A DNA stretch of 64,000 nt, taken from NCBI RefSeq assembly GCF_031755915.1, contig NC_083386.1, positions 2,568,501 through 2,632,500 on the forward strand, in the 5' to 3' direction. The translations under genes were made by a program, and so were the position numbers. Source of the DNA: Ziziphus jujuba (Eukaryota > Streptophyta > Magnoliopsida > Rosales > Rhamnaceae). Shown piece by piece: positions 35,582 through 47,120 of the stretch (position 1 is its first letter; each line of letters begins with the position of its first letter). The notes beneath the pieces were generated by a model, which saw only the letters and a program-made list of their open reading frames with translations, ran no database searches and was not told where the DNA came from.

Positions 35582-36215
35582 AGTAAACTAAAACTTGAGA
35601 AGGAAACCTATATATATTTTGATATTTAAAAGGATTACTATTTTCATTAGAGATGGAATCCTATTTTGATTCGAAATGGAAAAGGAACAGCATGAATGGC
35701 GTTTTATGATTTTATATAACCTACTTAACACCAACATAAGTCCTTTTACTATTATTGTTGTATATATATATTTTTCTACTTTAAGTTGTTTTGACAAAAA
35801 ATAATAATAACAATAATAACAATTAGAACTTCTTAGCTGAAACGGAGTTCATTTAAGAAAAGAAATTCTTTTCTCGGCTTAGAAAACTTTAGATTTCTTT
35901 TATTACTTTAGCAAATCGGCAAAATTAATTGTAGCACTACTTCCAGACATTTTGTACTTTACTTTTTTTTTTTTTTAAAATAAGTGAAAATATATATTTA
36001 TTATTTTTTTAGTATCTGGTCACATGTTTTAAAACTTTTTGATATAAAACATGTTTTAGATTATTCTCAGTAAGCGCTCATTTGCTATCCCTTCACATTA
36101 TTTCTGTTTTTAAAAGCAGAGCAACTTTGCCTAGAAACAGAGAATCTGTTTAGATATAAACAGAGCATTTTTTTGGCCTTAATAAAGATAATGTTATTTG
36201 TATAGTAATTTGAAA
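35582..36215. other. Intergenic, upstream of the RING-H2 frame
   Basis: AT-rich with no coding signal. It holds hairpin-like words near 36110-36160 ('aaagcagagcaac', 'aaacagagcattttttggcctta') also found near 39.62 kb. The promoter of the RING gene would lie here; no convincing TATA box stands out because TATATA tracts are everywhere. Confidence 0.5.
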
Positions 36216-36720
36216 AATGCCACTCCCACCACGCACCTCTTCCAAACATATACAGAAGCTTCACAAATCTTCCTTCTCATCATCAACAATGAACCGTCCA
36301 GCTTTCAACTTTTTCAATGGCAGTTTTTGATGTCCCACTGGTAACTTGCTCATCAAGCAATCCATCTTCTTCAACAAAGAAGTCATGTCGAATATCTGAT
36401 AAACATTTACAACTGTATCGACTATTTGATCAAGATTAACAATCTCCATATCAGCATGAGAATAATACCCACCGCCAAACATATTATTATCACCACCATT
36501 ATTCATCACCTCCGTAATATTCAATCTCCTTGCACACAACACTAAATGGGCGGCGAGCGAACCATTGGCCATGGATGGAAACCTAAACCCTAAGACTTCT
36601 GCGAGATCATTCTGAATATGGAATGGGCAATGCAAAAGGTCTAGGAGAACCTGTTTAGGGAAATAAAATGATGTTTGGAGTGGCGGAACAATGGGATACG
36701 AAGAAACTGGAATGACAAGG
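36216..36720 (-). pseudogene. Second RING-H2 paralogue, truncated in the RING
   Basis: The minus-strand frame aligns with the RING-H2 gene next door: FPKQVLLDLLHCPFHIQNDL, then LVLCARRLNI, then KLKAGRFIVDDEKEDL. The codons corresponding to GSCCICLEKM read stop-Ser-Phe-Cys-Ile-Cys-Leu-Glu. A TGA therefore falls just before the RING, the first zinc ligand is Phe, and homology ends at 36216 before the remaining ligands. An insertion encoding NNGGDNNMFGGGYYSHAD is specific to this copy. Not a working ligase. Confidence 0.75.
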
Positions 36721-37143
36721 ATTCAGAAAGAGGAAACTTCTGTGTTGTCTCGTTAATTAATATGTACTTGAGACTGACTTGACAACTTGCACTACTGCAT
36801 GATCGTCAAGCCTTTGACTCCTGTCGGGAATTGGAGTTCAAAGATTTATCTACTCCAACTTATACATATATATATATATATATATAGATATAGATATTAC
36901 AAACAATGAACTGCATATAAAGAAATTTGGATTAATTGGATATCAATAAGGTTCTGGTGCATTGGCATATTCAAGCCCCCAAGACAATGGCACGTATTTG
37001 CCAAGGCCAACCCCCACGTTTTTGCTTTACAAATATTGTTCCAGAATTTCCTTTTGTTTTATGTAACTATTATTTGGCTACGTGTCACCTTTAAACAGTG
37101 GTTACGTTTCAATAAAGGGAAAAAAAAAACGCTACCACACCAA
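36721..37143. other. Intergenic between divergent RING relic and ankyrin gene
   Basis: Head-to-head spacer holding an (AT)n tract (36863-36886) and no open frame of note. Any promoter of the ankyrin gene relic would be here or further upstream. Confidence 0.45.
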
Positions 37144-39097
37144 TTATTGACCCAAACCATGAATAATTTTGAGGGAGATACAGCTCTCCATGAAGCTGTT
37201 CGACATAATTGATTCGAGATTGTCAAATTGCTTATTCATGAAGATTCTAATTTGGCTTCGGTTTTGAATGGCCATGGAGAATTTTTCATGGCTGTTGATA
37301 GATGCTTTTACGAAATTGCCCTTCTCATCTTGATTGCTACCGCTCCCAATAATTGCTCTTTTGATGGAAGGAACGGCATGAATGTCTTGCATGCAGCTGT
37401 AATTCGAGCTCCAATTCCTATTACTATTACTACTACTCTGCTCCATCTTCCCCCGTATATTTCATTATTTATATTATTTTGTACTTTATTTGTTGCATTA
37501 AACCTCCTTAACAGCAACACAAGTTGTAGATTAGTCCTTTTATGATTTTCTATTGTTTAGTTATACACAAAAGCAATAATGATTTAATTAATTAATTAAA
37601 CTTGTTTTTGGGTTTTTTCTGCTATCCGTTCAAAACATTTCTCACTATTTGATCAATTCCTATGTATATGCAGGATTTGTAAATGAGGTGTATTTCAAAC
37701 TTTCTTCTTCTTCAATGTTGGAAAAAGATGATAATTTCGGGTGGATTCCTCTTTACTATGCAGCACACTCGGGCAATAGAGAACTCGTTGAACTATTTCT
37801 AAACCATGACAATTCCCTTGCTTACAAAAAGAATGAAAAGGGTAAGTCTACTCTTCACATTTCAGCAATCAAAGGGCATGTTGATGTGGTTAGGACATTG
37901 ATCGACAAACGTCCCGACATTTGTGAGTTGAAGGATGACAGAGATCGGACCGCTCTTCATGTTGCTGTGGAAAGTAGAGAGGAAGAGGTGATGAAATTTT
38001 TATTGGAATCAATAGCATTTCAGGATCTTATAAATGAGAAAGATAATGAAGGAAACACAGCTTTGCATACAGCCTCTAGTGGAGGAGATTTCAAAATTTT
38101 ACAAATTCTGGCAAATGACTCATATATTGATAGAGGGGCTACAAACAAGGGTGGCATGACATTTGCGGAAATTATCCTATCAACCAATCTACTCAACGAC
38201 ACTGAAATTGTAAGTATTCATGCATGATCTGTCCCACTTTACAAAACATACTAATATTAGGAAGGGTCCACGTTCTAATCTCATACCATGTTAAATTACT
38301 ATTATTTCTAAATCTAATACGATGTTGAATTACCATTATTTCAAAATTTTGAAGTTCTAGGAAAAGGGTGGTTGCATTATGATGATTTAAGACTCCAAAG
38401 CTTAAATTAGATTAGTATAGGCTGTGGCTAATAGCTAGATATGTTATTTACTCATGAAAAAGCATACCGTTTGTTAATTAGGTCTCTCTGATTGACATGT
38501 ATTTGTAGATAGTGATTTCCGTAAAGCAATTAAGATAGAACATAACATATGTGTCTATGCAGCTTGAAATTATGTCAGAGTTGGAAAGAGAGGTTGGTTT
38601 ACTTGGTTTGGAAAGGAAGTTAATAAGAGAAACAAAAGAAGCAGAGAATGCTGAAATAAGAAAACAAAAAGAGCAGCAAACAGAGCACAAGAAATCGGAA
38701 GAAGAAAAAAGAGGTAAAGATTTAGCAAATCTCTGTTTATTGATAGCCACAATCATCGCCACCGCCACATTCGCAGCAGCTATCCAAATCCCCGGCGGAT
38801 ATGACAACCAAGGCATTGTAATTTTAAAGGGAAAATCAGAGTTCACACTTTTCATAGTCTATGATTTACTTGCTTTTTTCTTATCCACTTTCTCCATTCT
38901 CATCCAATTTAGTTCACCGGCATTGGGAAGATATATATTTCACAATGATGTTTGCCTTTGAGCAAGGTATAAAGGCAGTGCTCTCCCCTGGACTAGCGAA
39001 AGGCTTTTTCAATATTCCATTCACGGCCATCGTCACAGTAAGCTCGATGTTAATTACATTTTCATTGTTTCTTTGTAATAAAGGAAAAATGTACTAA
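37144..39097 (+). pseudogene. Ankyrin-repeat/PGG-domain gene (ACD6-like), broken
   Basis: Exons: 37144 to about 37420, 37674-38209, and 38563 to about 39097. The first reads MNNFEGDTALHEAVRHN, then a TGA at 37210, then FEIVKLLIHEDS. The second (acceptor TATGCAG, donor GTAAGT) holds four ankyrin repeats built on FGWIPLYYAA, STLHISAIKGH, RTALHVAVES and NTALHTASSGG. The third (acceptor TATGCAG) has a Lys/Glu-rich stretch, then LLIATIIATATFAAA and PGGYD, then a second membrane segment. Near 38940 a deletion of about 45 bp, judged against 58220-58310, shifts the frame to a stop at 38959. The last membrane segment (FAFEQGIKAVLSPG) survives in another frame. ACD6-type proteins are multi-pass membrane regulators of defence and salicylate signalling. 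With a nonsense codon and a frameshift, this copy is probably dead. Confidence 0.8.
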
Positions 39098-40939
39098 ATT
39101 TGATATTAATGTTACTAAAATTGAGTGGGTTTCTTTCCCATTGTTATTTGGATGATTTGGAACATGTGATAGGTTCATATATAGTGCAATATTAACCATA
39201 TAATTCTAATTTTTATTTCTTTCGGTAACTACACAATCTTAGATTTGGAGAACTTTGTTTTTAAGGAATGTGGTCGACATGTATGTTATCAAAGAAGTCT
39301 GATTACTTCTTGTTTTCTATGGTTTGAGGTCTTCTTAATTCTTTTGCATTTTTCTTAAAATCAATTTATAAAGTTTATTTTGGTTCTTTATGGTTCAATA
39401 CATGTTGCTAACTATTTCTAACGTTTACCCAAAAATAAATAAATTCTAATTTTTTCTTTTTATATATATATATAAATAGTGCATTGTCTATATAATCCTA
39501 TATTCCATTTCGTAGAATTATAGTGTATGCAATCTCAGAATTCGAAAAACTTTTGTGCATTAGGACCATGGTCAAGCTTGGTATATGTAATCAAAACATT
39601 GCACATTGCCAAGCTCTGTTTTTAAACAGAGCAACTTTGCCCAATAACAGGAATTTTGCTTGGACATAAACAGAGCATTTTTGTCCTAATCAAAGGTTAT
39701 TTGTCTAGTAATTGGAAAAATGATCAGCCAATTCTGGCTGAATAAACTCTATTTTAATCAATTTTGAAATTTCTGTTGACTTATTTGAACTCATTCCCCA
39801 ATTCAGTAGTTTATAATAACAATACATAATACTTAATTTAATTTAATTTAATATAATAAAGAGCCAGTTAATCAAAAGGTTGTATTATGCACGCTTTAAT
39901 TTTCATATATAAATCTATAATTCTTATCACATGGGAAAAATTGGTAAAACTTACAAAATTAAAAATGTTATGTACAAATATATGCTTTCTTATTGCATGG
40001 CACAAATTTAGTCATTAGATTCGATTTTGTTGATATATTACAAATTGATAGATCCTCGATTGATCCATAAATAAAGAGGATTTTGTCCATCCGAAGGACA
40101 TAATGGCTATGATTTTCTGTTTTATGAGGCTTAATGATAACTAAAATAGCAAAAAAACAAACAACAAACAACCAAAAAAATGTCATAACAAATAAAAGTA
40201 TACGGACATTAATTACACTTCTTCTCATCTAAAGCATTTTGATCATTTCCATAAATAATATGCTTCTTAAATCTTTTTTCCAAACATGAAAAACATAATC
40301 AAATGTTAGACAATGTCATAAGTTATTGTAGTTATTGCTTGTATTAATATATGGAATAAAACTAATGTATAAAATACTTTAAGATCATTCTGCATTGGAG
40401 TACCAGTGATTATAATACAGTGATTACTTGGTATCTCATGCATACTTTTTGCTCTTTGGGTTGAAAGATTCTTTATAAAATGCCCCTAAAATAGGAAGGA
40501 ATGACAACTAAATGTCCTTAAGTCAAACAAATCTCCCACACAACTAAATAGGCAATTTGATAAAATCTTACAAAGAAATATTAAAATAGTTTGTACTAAA
40601 ATCGGTATACATTTTTGCTAATTAAGTGGTGATTCCAAGTCTAGCATGACTATAAGCTTTTAAATCATAAAATGTACTAATATACGTTTGAAATTTGAAT
40701 TTGAGACATTTTAAATATTGGTAACGATTTATTGAAAACATCCCTTGATTACTTGAATGTCTTTATTACAAAATAAGAAACTAAGAGAAAAATTCATCCA
40801 AATAAACAAAGAACACACAAGTTACATTTAGCAACAAGTGGTCAAGACGTAAGTAATCAAAATATTGAAAATGGCCATTGCTTTGTCTTTATATTTTTAA
40901 GTAATCAAAATATACAGCACCTTCCCAACACTTTATTTC
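39098..40939. other. Intergenic, unit C spacer
   Basis: Mostly AT-rich and non-coding. It contains 'aagctctgtttttaaacagagc' at 39611-39632 and the phrase 'catggtcaagcttggtatatgta' found after the other PGG relics. Apart from the small frame at 39968-40228 nothing looks coding. Confidence 0.55.
39968..40228 (-). CDS. Hypothetical small membrane or secreted protein, 86 aa
   Basis: A true ATG frame. The first 30 residues are a basic start (MRR) then a strongly hydrophobic run (ILLFVMTFFWLFVVCFFAIL), which could be a signal peptide or single membrane anchor. A polar tail follows with three cysteines, ending PCNKKAYICT. I recognise no family, the Cys spacing is not that of known defensin or nodule peptides, and AT-rich DNA often gives such frames by chance. 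Low confidence. Confidence 0.2.
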   Translation of the reverse strand: MRRSVINVRILLFVMTFFWLFVVCFFAILVIIKPHKTENHSHYVLRMDKILFIYGSIEDLSICNISTKSNLMTKFVPCNKKAYICT

Positions 40940-41360
40940 TCAATGATCAGCATCAGTGAATCTAATTCCACAGCTTCCTCTTTCTTCTTGTTCATCATCT
41001 TCAATATTTTATCACATCGACTATCCGTGTATACCATGTTGAATGGTAGTCTCCATATCAACACATAAAATTGTACCCGCCAGGCATATCATCATGACGA
41101 CTCGCCTGATAATAATCCATGTTCAATCTTATATGCAATCTCCATTAGTCTTGGGGTGAGAGGAGCAACGGTCCTAGATATTGGGTGCTATTATACCTTA
41201 AGAAGGGAATACCATATTTATGGAACACTGATCATGTAGAGCAATCAAAACTCTGAAGAAAATCAAAACAAGATTGATCGAATCTCTCTGATGCCCATCT
41301 CCTTAAGAGAGACGGTAAAGAAACTCGAATTGTCTAATATAAACATAGATCCGTCCACTT
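40940..41360 (-). pseudogene. RING-gene relic (unit C), heavily decayed
   Basis: Reading the minus strand from 41330: NSSFFTVSLKEMGIREIRSI, which matches ISLKQYGIKEIRSS of the RING-H2 gene. Beyond that the frame is full of stops, although words such as 'atattcaatctt' and 'catcatcttcaat' still follow the order of the other copies. No RING ligands are recoverable. It lies converging on the broken ankyrin gene, as in units A and B. Confidence 0.6.
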
Positions 41361-42502
41361 TGAATATGACAATGGCATCATGCCGCCAGATACCAGTTCA
41401 CTCCCCTCCGGCCCAAACTAAACAAAAAGATTTACAAGTGGGCCCATAAGAACAAACATTCCAAACCCAGTAAATTGATGCTGGTGGAAGGTGTAACTAG
41501 GCCTGAGGGAAGCTATGGTCCAAGAAAGGGAAAAACCCAGGGACCCAATGCCCTCCAGACGCATTCCCTGGAGAAAGTCCAGTTAAAGCATGTACTGAAT
41601 GGAAAGTGTCCTGGCTTGTAATTGTGTGGCAAAGACCAGGCCTATACAGTACTTACCAGCGAGATGCGTACTAGAAAGAGAATATAAAACATATATTCAA
41701 TTTACAATATAAAAGATATATTCAATTTATAATTTAATAAATTTAAAATAAATGATAAATTTTAAAAAATTTAATACATTGTTATAAAATTTTATAAATT
41801 TTATAAAAAATTTATAAAAATCTAATAAAATTTTTTATATTAATACTGGATTTCATATTGATAATTTTTTTTTACAAATTCACTATTAAAATATTTTCAA
41901 ATCTATTAAAATATATTATTTTTTAAAATTTTTTTAAAATAAATGGTTCTTTTAATATTACTAGATTTTAAAAGAATTTTATAAAGTTTTAACTTAATAT
42001 ATCTAGATTTTAATAGCCTTTTATAAAAATTTATTAAAATCTGAATTGAATATTATTGAACTTATATGAATTCCTTTAAAATCTAAATCGAATACCTTTA
42101 AGCTTTTAAGTATTTTTAAAATTTTTAAAATTTTGAATTGAATACACCCCCTTAATTCTAATTGGAAGGAACTTCTCTATATAACACTGATTCTTGTAGA
42201 TGAGGACATACATAACTTGAGTTCATTTTTACCAACTGAAACCCTTTTCGCGAACCTAAGCGTAGAAGGGCCAAATTTTTTTTCTCTCTCCCCTAAATGG
42301 GTTTAATATATCTTAACATATATGACCTTAAAATTTATCACAAAATATAATTATTTGATGCTTATGTTTCATCTAATGGGAAAAAATATAATATGGGTGG
42401 GGTATAATAACAAAGCCTACTTTATGACTTTGATTTTCATTGATTATTTATATTCAAATGTTGTTATGCATAGAGTTAATTATATACTTCAATTTTAGTT
42501 GT
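41361..42502. other. Gene-free interval with MITE-like AT-rich block
   Basis: 41365-41680 is a GC-richer, non-coding stretch ('ctcccctccggcccaaac', 'gccctccagacgcattccc') of unknown origin. From about 41687 to 42153 the DNA is built from 'ttataaaaatttattaaaatct' words in both orientations. The edge reads 'gaattgaatacacccccttaa', a terminus common in plant MITEs, and the left edge 'atatattcaattta' is a partial inverse. I could not confirm a TSD. Confidence 0.4.

Positions 42503-42543
<41 letters not shown>
42503..42543 (+). repeat. Poly-G run of 41 bases
   Basis: 41 uninterrupted G residues in a sequence that is otherwise about two-thirds A/T. It is flanked by 'aattttagttgt' and 'ttaaaacaaacaaac'. 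It could form G-quadruplexes, or could be a sequencing or assembly artefact. Confidence 0.95.
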
Positions 42544-42547
<4 letters not shown>

Positions 42548-42966
42548 AACAAACAAACAAAACAAAACTCAAGTTGGTGCCTGAGTCAAACCTCTAGAGT
42601 CCATTTGGTATAAATGATAGAATTGGATTATCATTCAAACTAAGATTTGGACAGAACAAGGACATGAGAAAAATTAATGTAGTTTTGTATTTGGTATCAA
42701 TTTTGATTGTTTTGTTTATAATAATCAATAAAAAATAAATATATTTTACCATACAATGTATTGAATCTTTAATTAAATAAAATGATTTAAATTAGATGGT
42801 TAGACTCACAATAAATATTTAATGTCAAGATTAATATGTCAAGTGAGATTGGTTCAATTGATATATCATTCACACCTATATTTGGGATATCATGAATTTG
42901 AGACATCCAAGGGATTGGGGGGAAGCGGAAAATTATTTAAATAATAATAATAATAAATCAAAATTA
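42544..42966. other. Gene-free interval before the LINE
   Basis: Non-coding. Words from 42780-42980 ('ttaaattaga', 'taatatgtcaagtg.g.ttgg', 'aaataataa.aataaat.aaaatta') recur at 44470-44590, so the LINE sits in or beside a roughly duplicated stretch. Confidence 0.5.
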
Positions 42967-44428
42967 ATATAAGAACTTCCTTTTTTTTTTTCCTTTTTTT
43001 CTTTTTTTTCTTTTTTTTTTTGGGCGCTTAAAAGAGGGTTATATTAACCAAAAAAGGTAACCAAGCATACAAATAGATGCCAAGGAAGCAGGAAAATGAT
43101 ATTAAATCATTTCCTGGTCCATTATTTCAACAAAAGAAGAAGAGATGGTGAAAGGAGACACAGTGCCTATGTTATCATTCATAAGGCCCCATCTGGATGC
43201 AAGATGAGCCAAGGTGTTGCTTTGTCTCGGTGTCCAGCTAAAACAGATGGATTCAAAATAAGGGCATAGATCCAGGATTTTGTGAATGAAACCTATTGCA
43301 GTCCAATGGCTGCAGCATTTGTCCGAGTTCTTTAGACCTTGGATAATTAATTTAGCATCACTCTCACAACATAAATTCAAGAAGCCTTCTTCTAAAGCTA
43401 GCTTAACAGCCCTCAGAATGGCTGCTGCTTCAGCAGCCTCAGGAATGTCTATGTGTTCCCGAAGAACTTGAACTTTGAGGACTTTTCTAAAGTGGTCTCT
43501 GACAACAAGGCCTAAACTCGCACTGCCATGACCTATAGAAGCATCTGAATTAATTTTGATTGTTCCCAAAGGAGGGGGTCTACCAATGAAGGATTAGTCA
43601 ATTGAGCACTGATTGGAGGTCCATTGGGGGAGGATGAAGTGGCCAAGAATTCATCAACCTTGCTGTAAATGATTTTTACTTGTTCCTCAAGATTGCGAGT
43701 TATACCCTCAAACTGGAAAAGATTTCTCACTTTCCAAATAGTATGAAGGATCACCCCTGCGAAGAGAAAGAATTTGTTTGTATTCTCAGGGTGGACTGGC
43801 AAATGTGTATCTGGTTTCGAAAGCCATTCAAGATAAGAGTCCAGGTTGAGAGAGGGATCTTCCAACCATCTGACACTCCAAGGGGAAGTCAACCAGATGG
43901 CTCGAGTTGCATTGCAGTGGAAAAAAAGATGAGTTTCATCTTTGATACTATTACACCCATGGGGACATCTAGGATCATCAATCTACCATTTATGACGAAC
44001 TAGAGTTGCACACACTGGGAGATTGCGAGAGGACAGTCTCCACATAAAAAACTTCAACCTGTTATGGAGATTACTATTCCAGAGAAAATTCCACCATTTT
44101 CAGTTGTCTAAAGCTGCTGGGTTTAAGAATTGGTACACCAATTTAACCAAAAACTTTCCTTAAGAGCTCCCCATCCCGATTAGCTTATCATCCAAATATC
44201 AACCCAGAAAATGTTGGAAATTTTGTTTACAGAGTCCCTATCGAAAATCTGTTCCAGAAGAGGTATATTCCATTCACCACCTGGAAGCAAAAGAGAGTCA
44301 ATCATCCCAACCTGCAAGCTAGTGCTATTCGGATTAGAAGTAGGACGAAAATTAGGCATATTGGGAATCCAAAGATTCTCCCAATAGTTGATGCTGCTGC
44401 CGTTACCAATCTTATATAAGGACTTCCT
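42967..44428 (-). mobile_element. 5'-truncated LINE (non-LTR retrotransposon), with TSD and poly(A)
   Basis: Target-site duplications ATATAAGAACTTCCT (42967-42981) and ATATAAGGACTTCCT (44414-44428), 15 bp with one mismatch, flank the copy. On the minus strand the 3' end is a T/C-interrupted poly(A) tail (complement of 42982-43021), and the 5' end is cut within ORF2. Truncation at the 5' end plus poly(A) and a long TSD is the signature of target-primed reverse transcription. Confidence 0.93.
43102..44410 (-). pseudogene. LINE ORF2 C-terminus: zinc-knuckle (zf-RVT) region and RNase H
   Basis: In order on the minus strand: ENLWIPNMPNFRPTS; WRLSSRNLPVCATLVRHKW then a stop; DDPRCPHGC and ETHLFFHCNATRAIW (the Cys/His cluster of zf-RVT); ILHTIWKVRNLFQFEG; then KINSDASIGHGSASLGLVVRD, the first strand and first acidic residue of RNase H. 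Next come EAAAILRAVKLALE, ESDAKLIIQGL and WTPRQSNTLAHLAS. The last frame (43102-43569) is intact for 155 codons. The zf-RVT part has a stop, and there is a frame change near 43560. The catalytic reverse transcriptase was never copied. Confidence 0.88.
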
Positions 44429-44724
44429 CTTTTTAGCCCATTAAACCATCCTAATATGAATTTAATCTTTAAATTAGATAAGTCATTTATCTAATAATTT
44501 AATATCAAAACTAATATGTCAGGTGGGGTTGGGGGAGGAGGGATTATTGTAAATAATAAAAATAAATAAAAATTAACATTAGGACTTCTTTTTTAAGTCC
44601 ATTAGGCCATCCAGTTGTGAATTTCTTTCTTTAGCCCTTTATGCTATGTTGATGAGAGCTTAACTTTTAAATTAGATAAATTATTTATCTAATAATTTTT
44701 AAATGCTAATCTAATTAACTTATT
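44429..44724. other. Gene-free, second copy of the stretch flanking the LINE
   Basis: Repeats 'ctttaaattagataa.t.atttatctaataattt' twice (44467 and 44664) and the 'ttaggacttctttttta.gtccatta' block that resembles the LINE target site. No coding content. Confidence 0.55.
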
Positions 44725-45330
44725 ATCTTATGAAGAAGAAGAAGAAGAAGAAATTTCCCATATAATATAATTGTTATATTGCTATGAAGAAGATGATGAT
44801 GATGATGATGAAAACAATTCAAGTATTTATGCAACGGAGAGAAAGAAACAAAAATAAACAAAAGGGAAAAACATTTGAAAGAAGAGAAAAAAAAACAAAA
44901 AAAAAAAACAAAGCTAAAGGGAAAAAAATTAATAACTGGAGTCAGAGGAAAAAACAAAGATAAAAAAAAAAAGAAAAAAAAAAGAAATAAAGGAAGATAA
45001 GAAAAAGGAAATGAAAAAAAATGAAGAAGAAGAAATTTCCCATATAATATAATTGTTATACTTCTAAAAAGAAGAAGAAGATGATGATGATGAAAACAAT
45101 TCAAGCATTTATGCAACGGATAGAGAGAAACAAAAATAAACAAAATGGGAAAAAAATTGAAAGAAGAGAAGAAAAAAAAAAAAAAAGCAAATTTAAGGGG
45201 GAAAAAAATAACTAGAGTTAGAGGAAAATATAAAAATAAAAATAAATAAAGAAATAAAAGAAGATGAGGAAAAAGAAATGAAAAAAATGAAACATAAGGA
45301 GCGAGGGGAACATAAAATTAAAATCTGATG
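44725..45330. repeat. Purine-rich tandem duplication, about 290 bp x 2
   Basis: Two consecutive copies (start about 44732 and 45020) of a unit running from 'gaagaagaagaaatttccca' through 'tataatataattgttata', a (GAT)n tract, 'gaaaacaattcaag.atttatgcaacgga' and long A/G stretches. Nearly all purines on the + strand, which yields false Phe/Ser/His-rich frames on the minus strand. Could form triplex or slipped DNA. Confidence 0.85.
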
Positions 45331-45440
45331 AAAAAATAAATAAATAAATTGATAAAGTAATATAAAAATATTGAAAGTGAAAGAAAATGAAAGGAATAAA
45401 AGTAATCTATATATATATATATATACAGTTTGTTTATGGT

Positions 45441-45574
45441 GTGGACGGTTCTTATGCGGACCACAGTATTGGTGACAGTTTTTCATAGTATTGGTAACGA
45501 TTTTCTAAAAAATCATCGTTAATACTATCAAAAACCGTCACTAATACTGCGCTCCTCATGTGGACCGTCTTTAC
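45441..45574. mobile_element. Foldback MITE-like element, about 134 bp
   Basis: The left arm 'gacggttcttatgcggacc' ... 'agtattggtgac' pairs with the right arm 'gtcactaatact' ... 'ggaccgtc' across a centre at about 45508. Arms of about 65 bp are near 80% complementary by eye. Too short to code. Borders and TSD are unclear because both sides run into (AT)n tracts. Confidence 0.65.
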
Positions 45575-45584
45575 TATAGAATTT

Positions 45585-45627
<43 letters not shown>

Positions 45628-46499
45628 CTTTAGGAAAACAAGTACGCAAAAATATTTATCATTGATTTTTAAATGAAATAAGATTCAAAATTTTGTCTAA
45701 AAATATCAAAAATAAAAATAAATAGAAATTTTCATGGTAGGAAAAGTCAAAAGAAAAATCGAAAAATAGGAGTAGATGCCAAAACGCACCACGCCTTCCC
45801 ATAGCGATACTTTTATCCAGTGCTTTTTGGATTATTTCGGATGAGTGGGAGTTCTTAAAATACCTAATTAATGTTTTTTTTTTTGTTTTTTTTTTTTTTT
45901 GGGTAAAAAATACCTAATTAATGTATTGATTTGGACAATTGACCCCTCAAATATTAACTTTTCTGTTATTCAAGAAACCGTTTGACTTATCTACCGTTAA
46001 AAAAATTACTAACTAATTCTTACTCCAACGTTGAAACTTTTTTATTTTTACTGATTTAAATTTTATATATTAATTCATATTCGTAACCTAATTATGTTGT
46101 AAATGACAAGTATTAATGCTTAATATTATTTTAGTTAATTAGTTTTGGCTATTCATCAGTTTCAATGTGTGTGTTTTAGATTTTTTTTATTAATTTACTT
46201 TTTTAATTTGATTCTTCTTTTGCTTTTAATATTTTATTTTGTAGGAATATATCCCATTTTGCTAGTTAAATACACTTTGTAATAATGTTATTTGTATTTC
46301 TATAATGAATAAGGAAATAGAAACCATCTAAAAATAAATTTTCTTTTAAGATTCTTCAAAATTGTTTTAAAAGTCAAATAACAAGAAAAAAAAAATTGTA
46401 TCACCATACTATTAACTGCTATTGAGTAACTTTTTTTTTTTTTTCTCTTCTTAAAGTGCAAGCAAGTGCTTGAAAACATTAAATGGCCTCCCACAGTTA
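45575..46499. other. Gene-free AT-rich interval
   Basis: An (AT)n microsatellite at 45592-45625, several poly-T runs (45869-45899, 46430-46444), and no coding signal. Confidence 0.55.
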
Positions 46500-46778
46500 G
46501 GTTAATAACGAATTAACTCCGTTAACACTTATCATATTAATGATTGTAATAAGTAAAATCTTCAAATGATCCGTTTTACCTGTTAAAAGGGATATTTTAA
46601 TAAATATATTATAAGTAAAAAATAGATATAGTTTTTATGATTATACTTATAGTGTTTAAAATAATTTATGTTTCTAATTTCTCTTTTCCTTAAAAAAAAA
46701 AATTATATTTTCTCTATCTTTGGTTTATAATAAGATATTATTATTTTGTGTTTGTTTAAATATATTTTGATAGCTAAA

Positions 46779-46818
<40 letters not shown>

Positions 46819-47120
46819 TATCCTTTTGGTAATATATATATATTGATTGTTAATTTTTTTTCCCTTTATTTCTTTGTTTCTTTTCAATAAAAAGAATATT
46901 TTATAAGATATAACATAAAATATATGGGTCAAATGGGTGATTTGTTTGTAGTTAACCCATGTCCATTTGAAAAGCTTAATATGTTAATGGTTCCTATAAT
47001 AAATGATTTATTAAATTAGCAAATAAATTTGAATATAAATATTTTTACCCGTTAGCTTAATAGATCATGTTTGAATGAGCAAAAACACTAGATGAATTCG
47101 TTTGTACATGATCGTTGCAA
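46500..47120. repeat. Dispersed non-coding repeat, copy 2 (no TRIM)
   Basis: Collinear with 11881-13150 (see that entry). At the place where copy 1 carries the TRIM it reads continuously from 'ttcaataaaaagaatatttt' into 'ataacataaaatatatggg', so it represents the uninterrupted form. An (AT)n tract at 46786-46814 has expanded in this copy. Confidence 0.7.

Noticed and set aside
39968..40228. Defensin-like or nodule-type cysteine-rich peptide
   Set aside because: It has a hydrophobic N-terminus, but only three tail cysteines with spacing unlike those families. Kept only as a low-confidence hypothetical.
44715..45143. 142-codon Phe/Leu/His-rich frame
   Set aside because: Reverse complement of the purine-rich tandem repeat, hence the Phe/Ser/His codons. 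No protein features.
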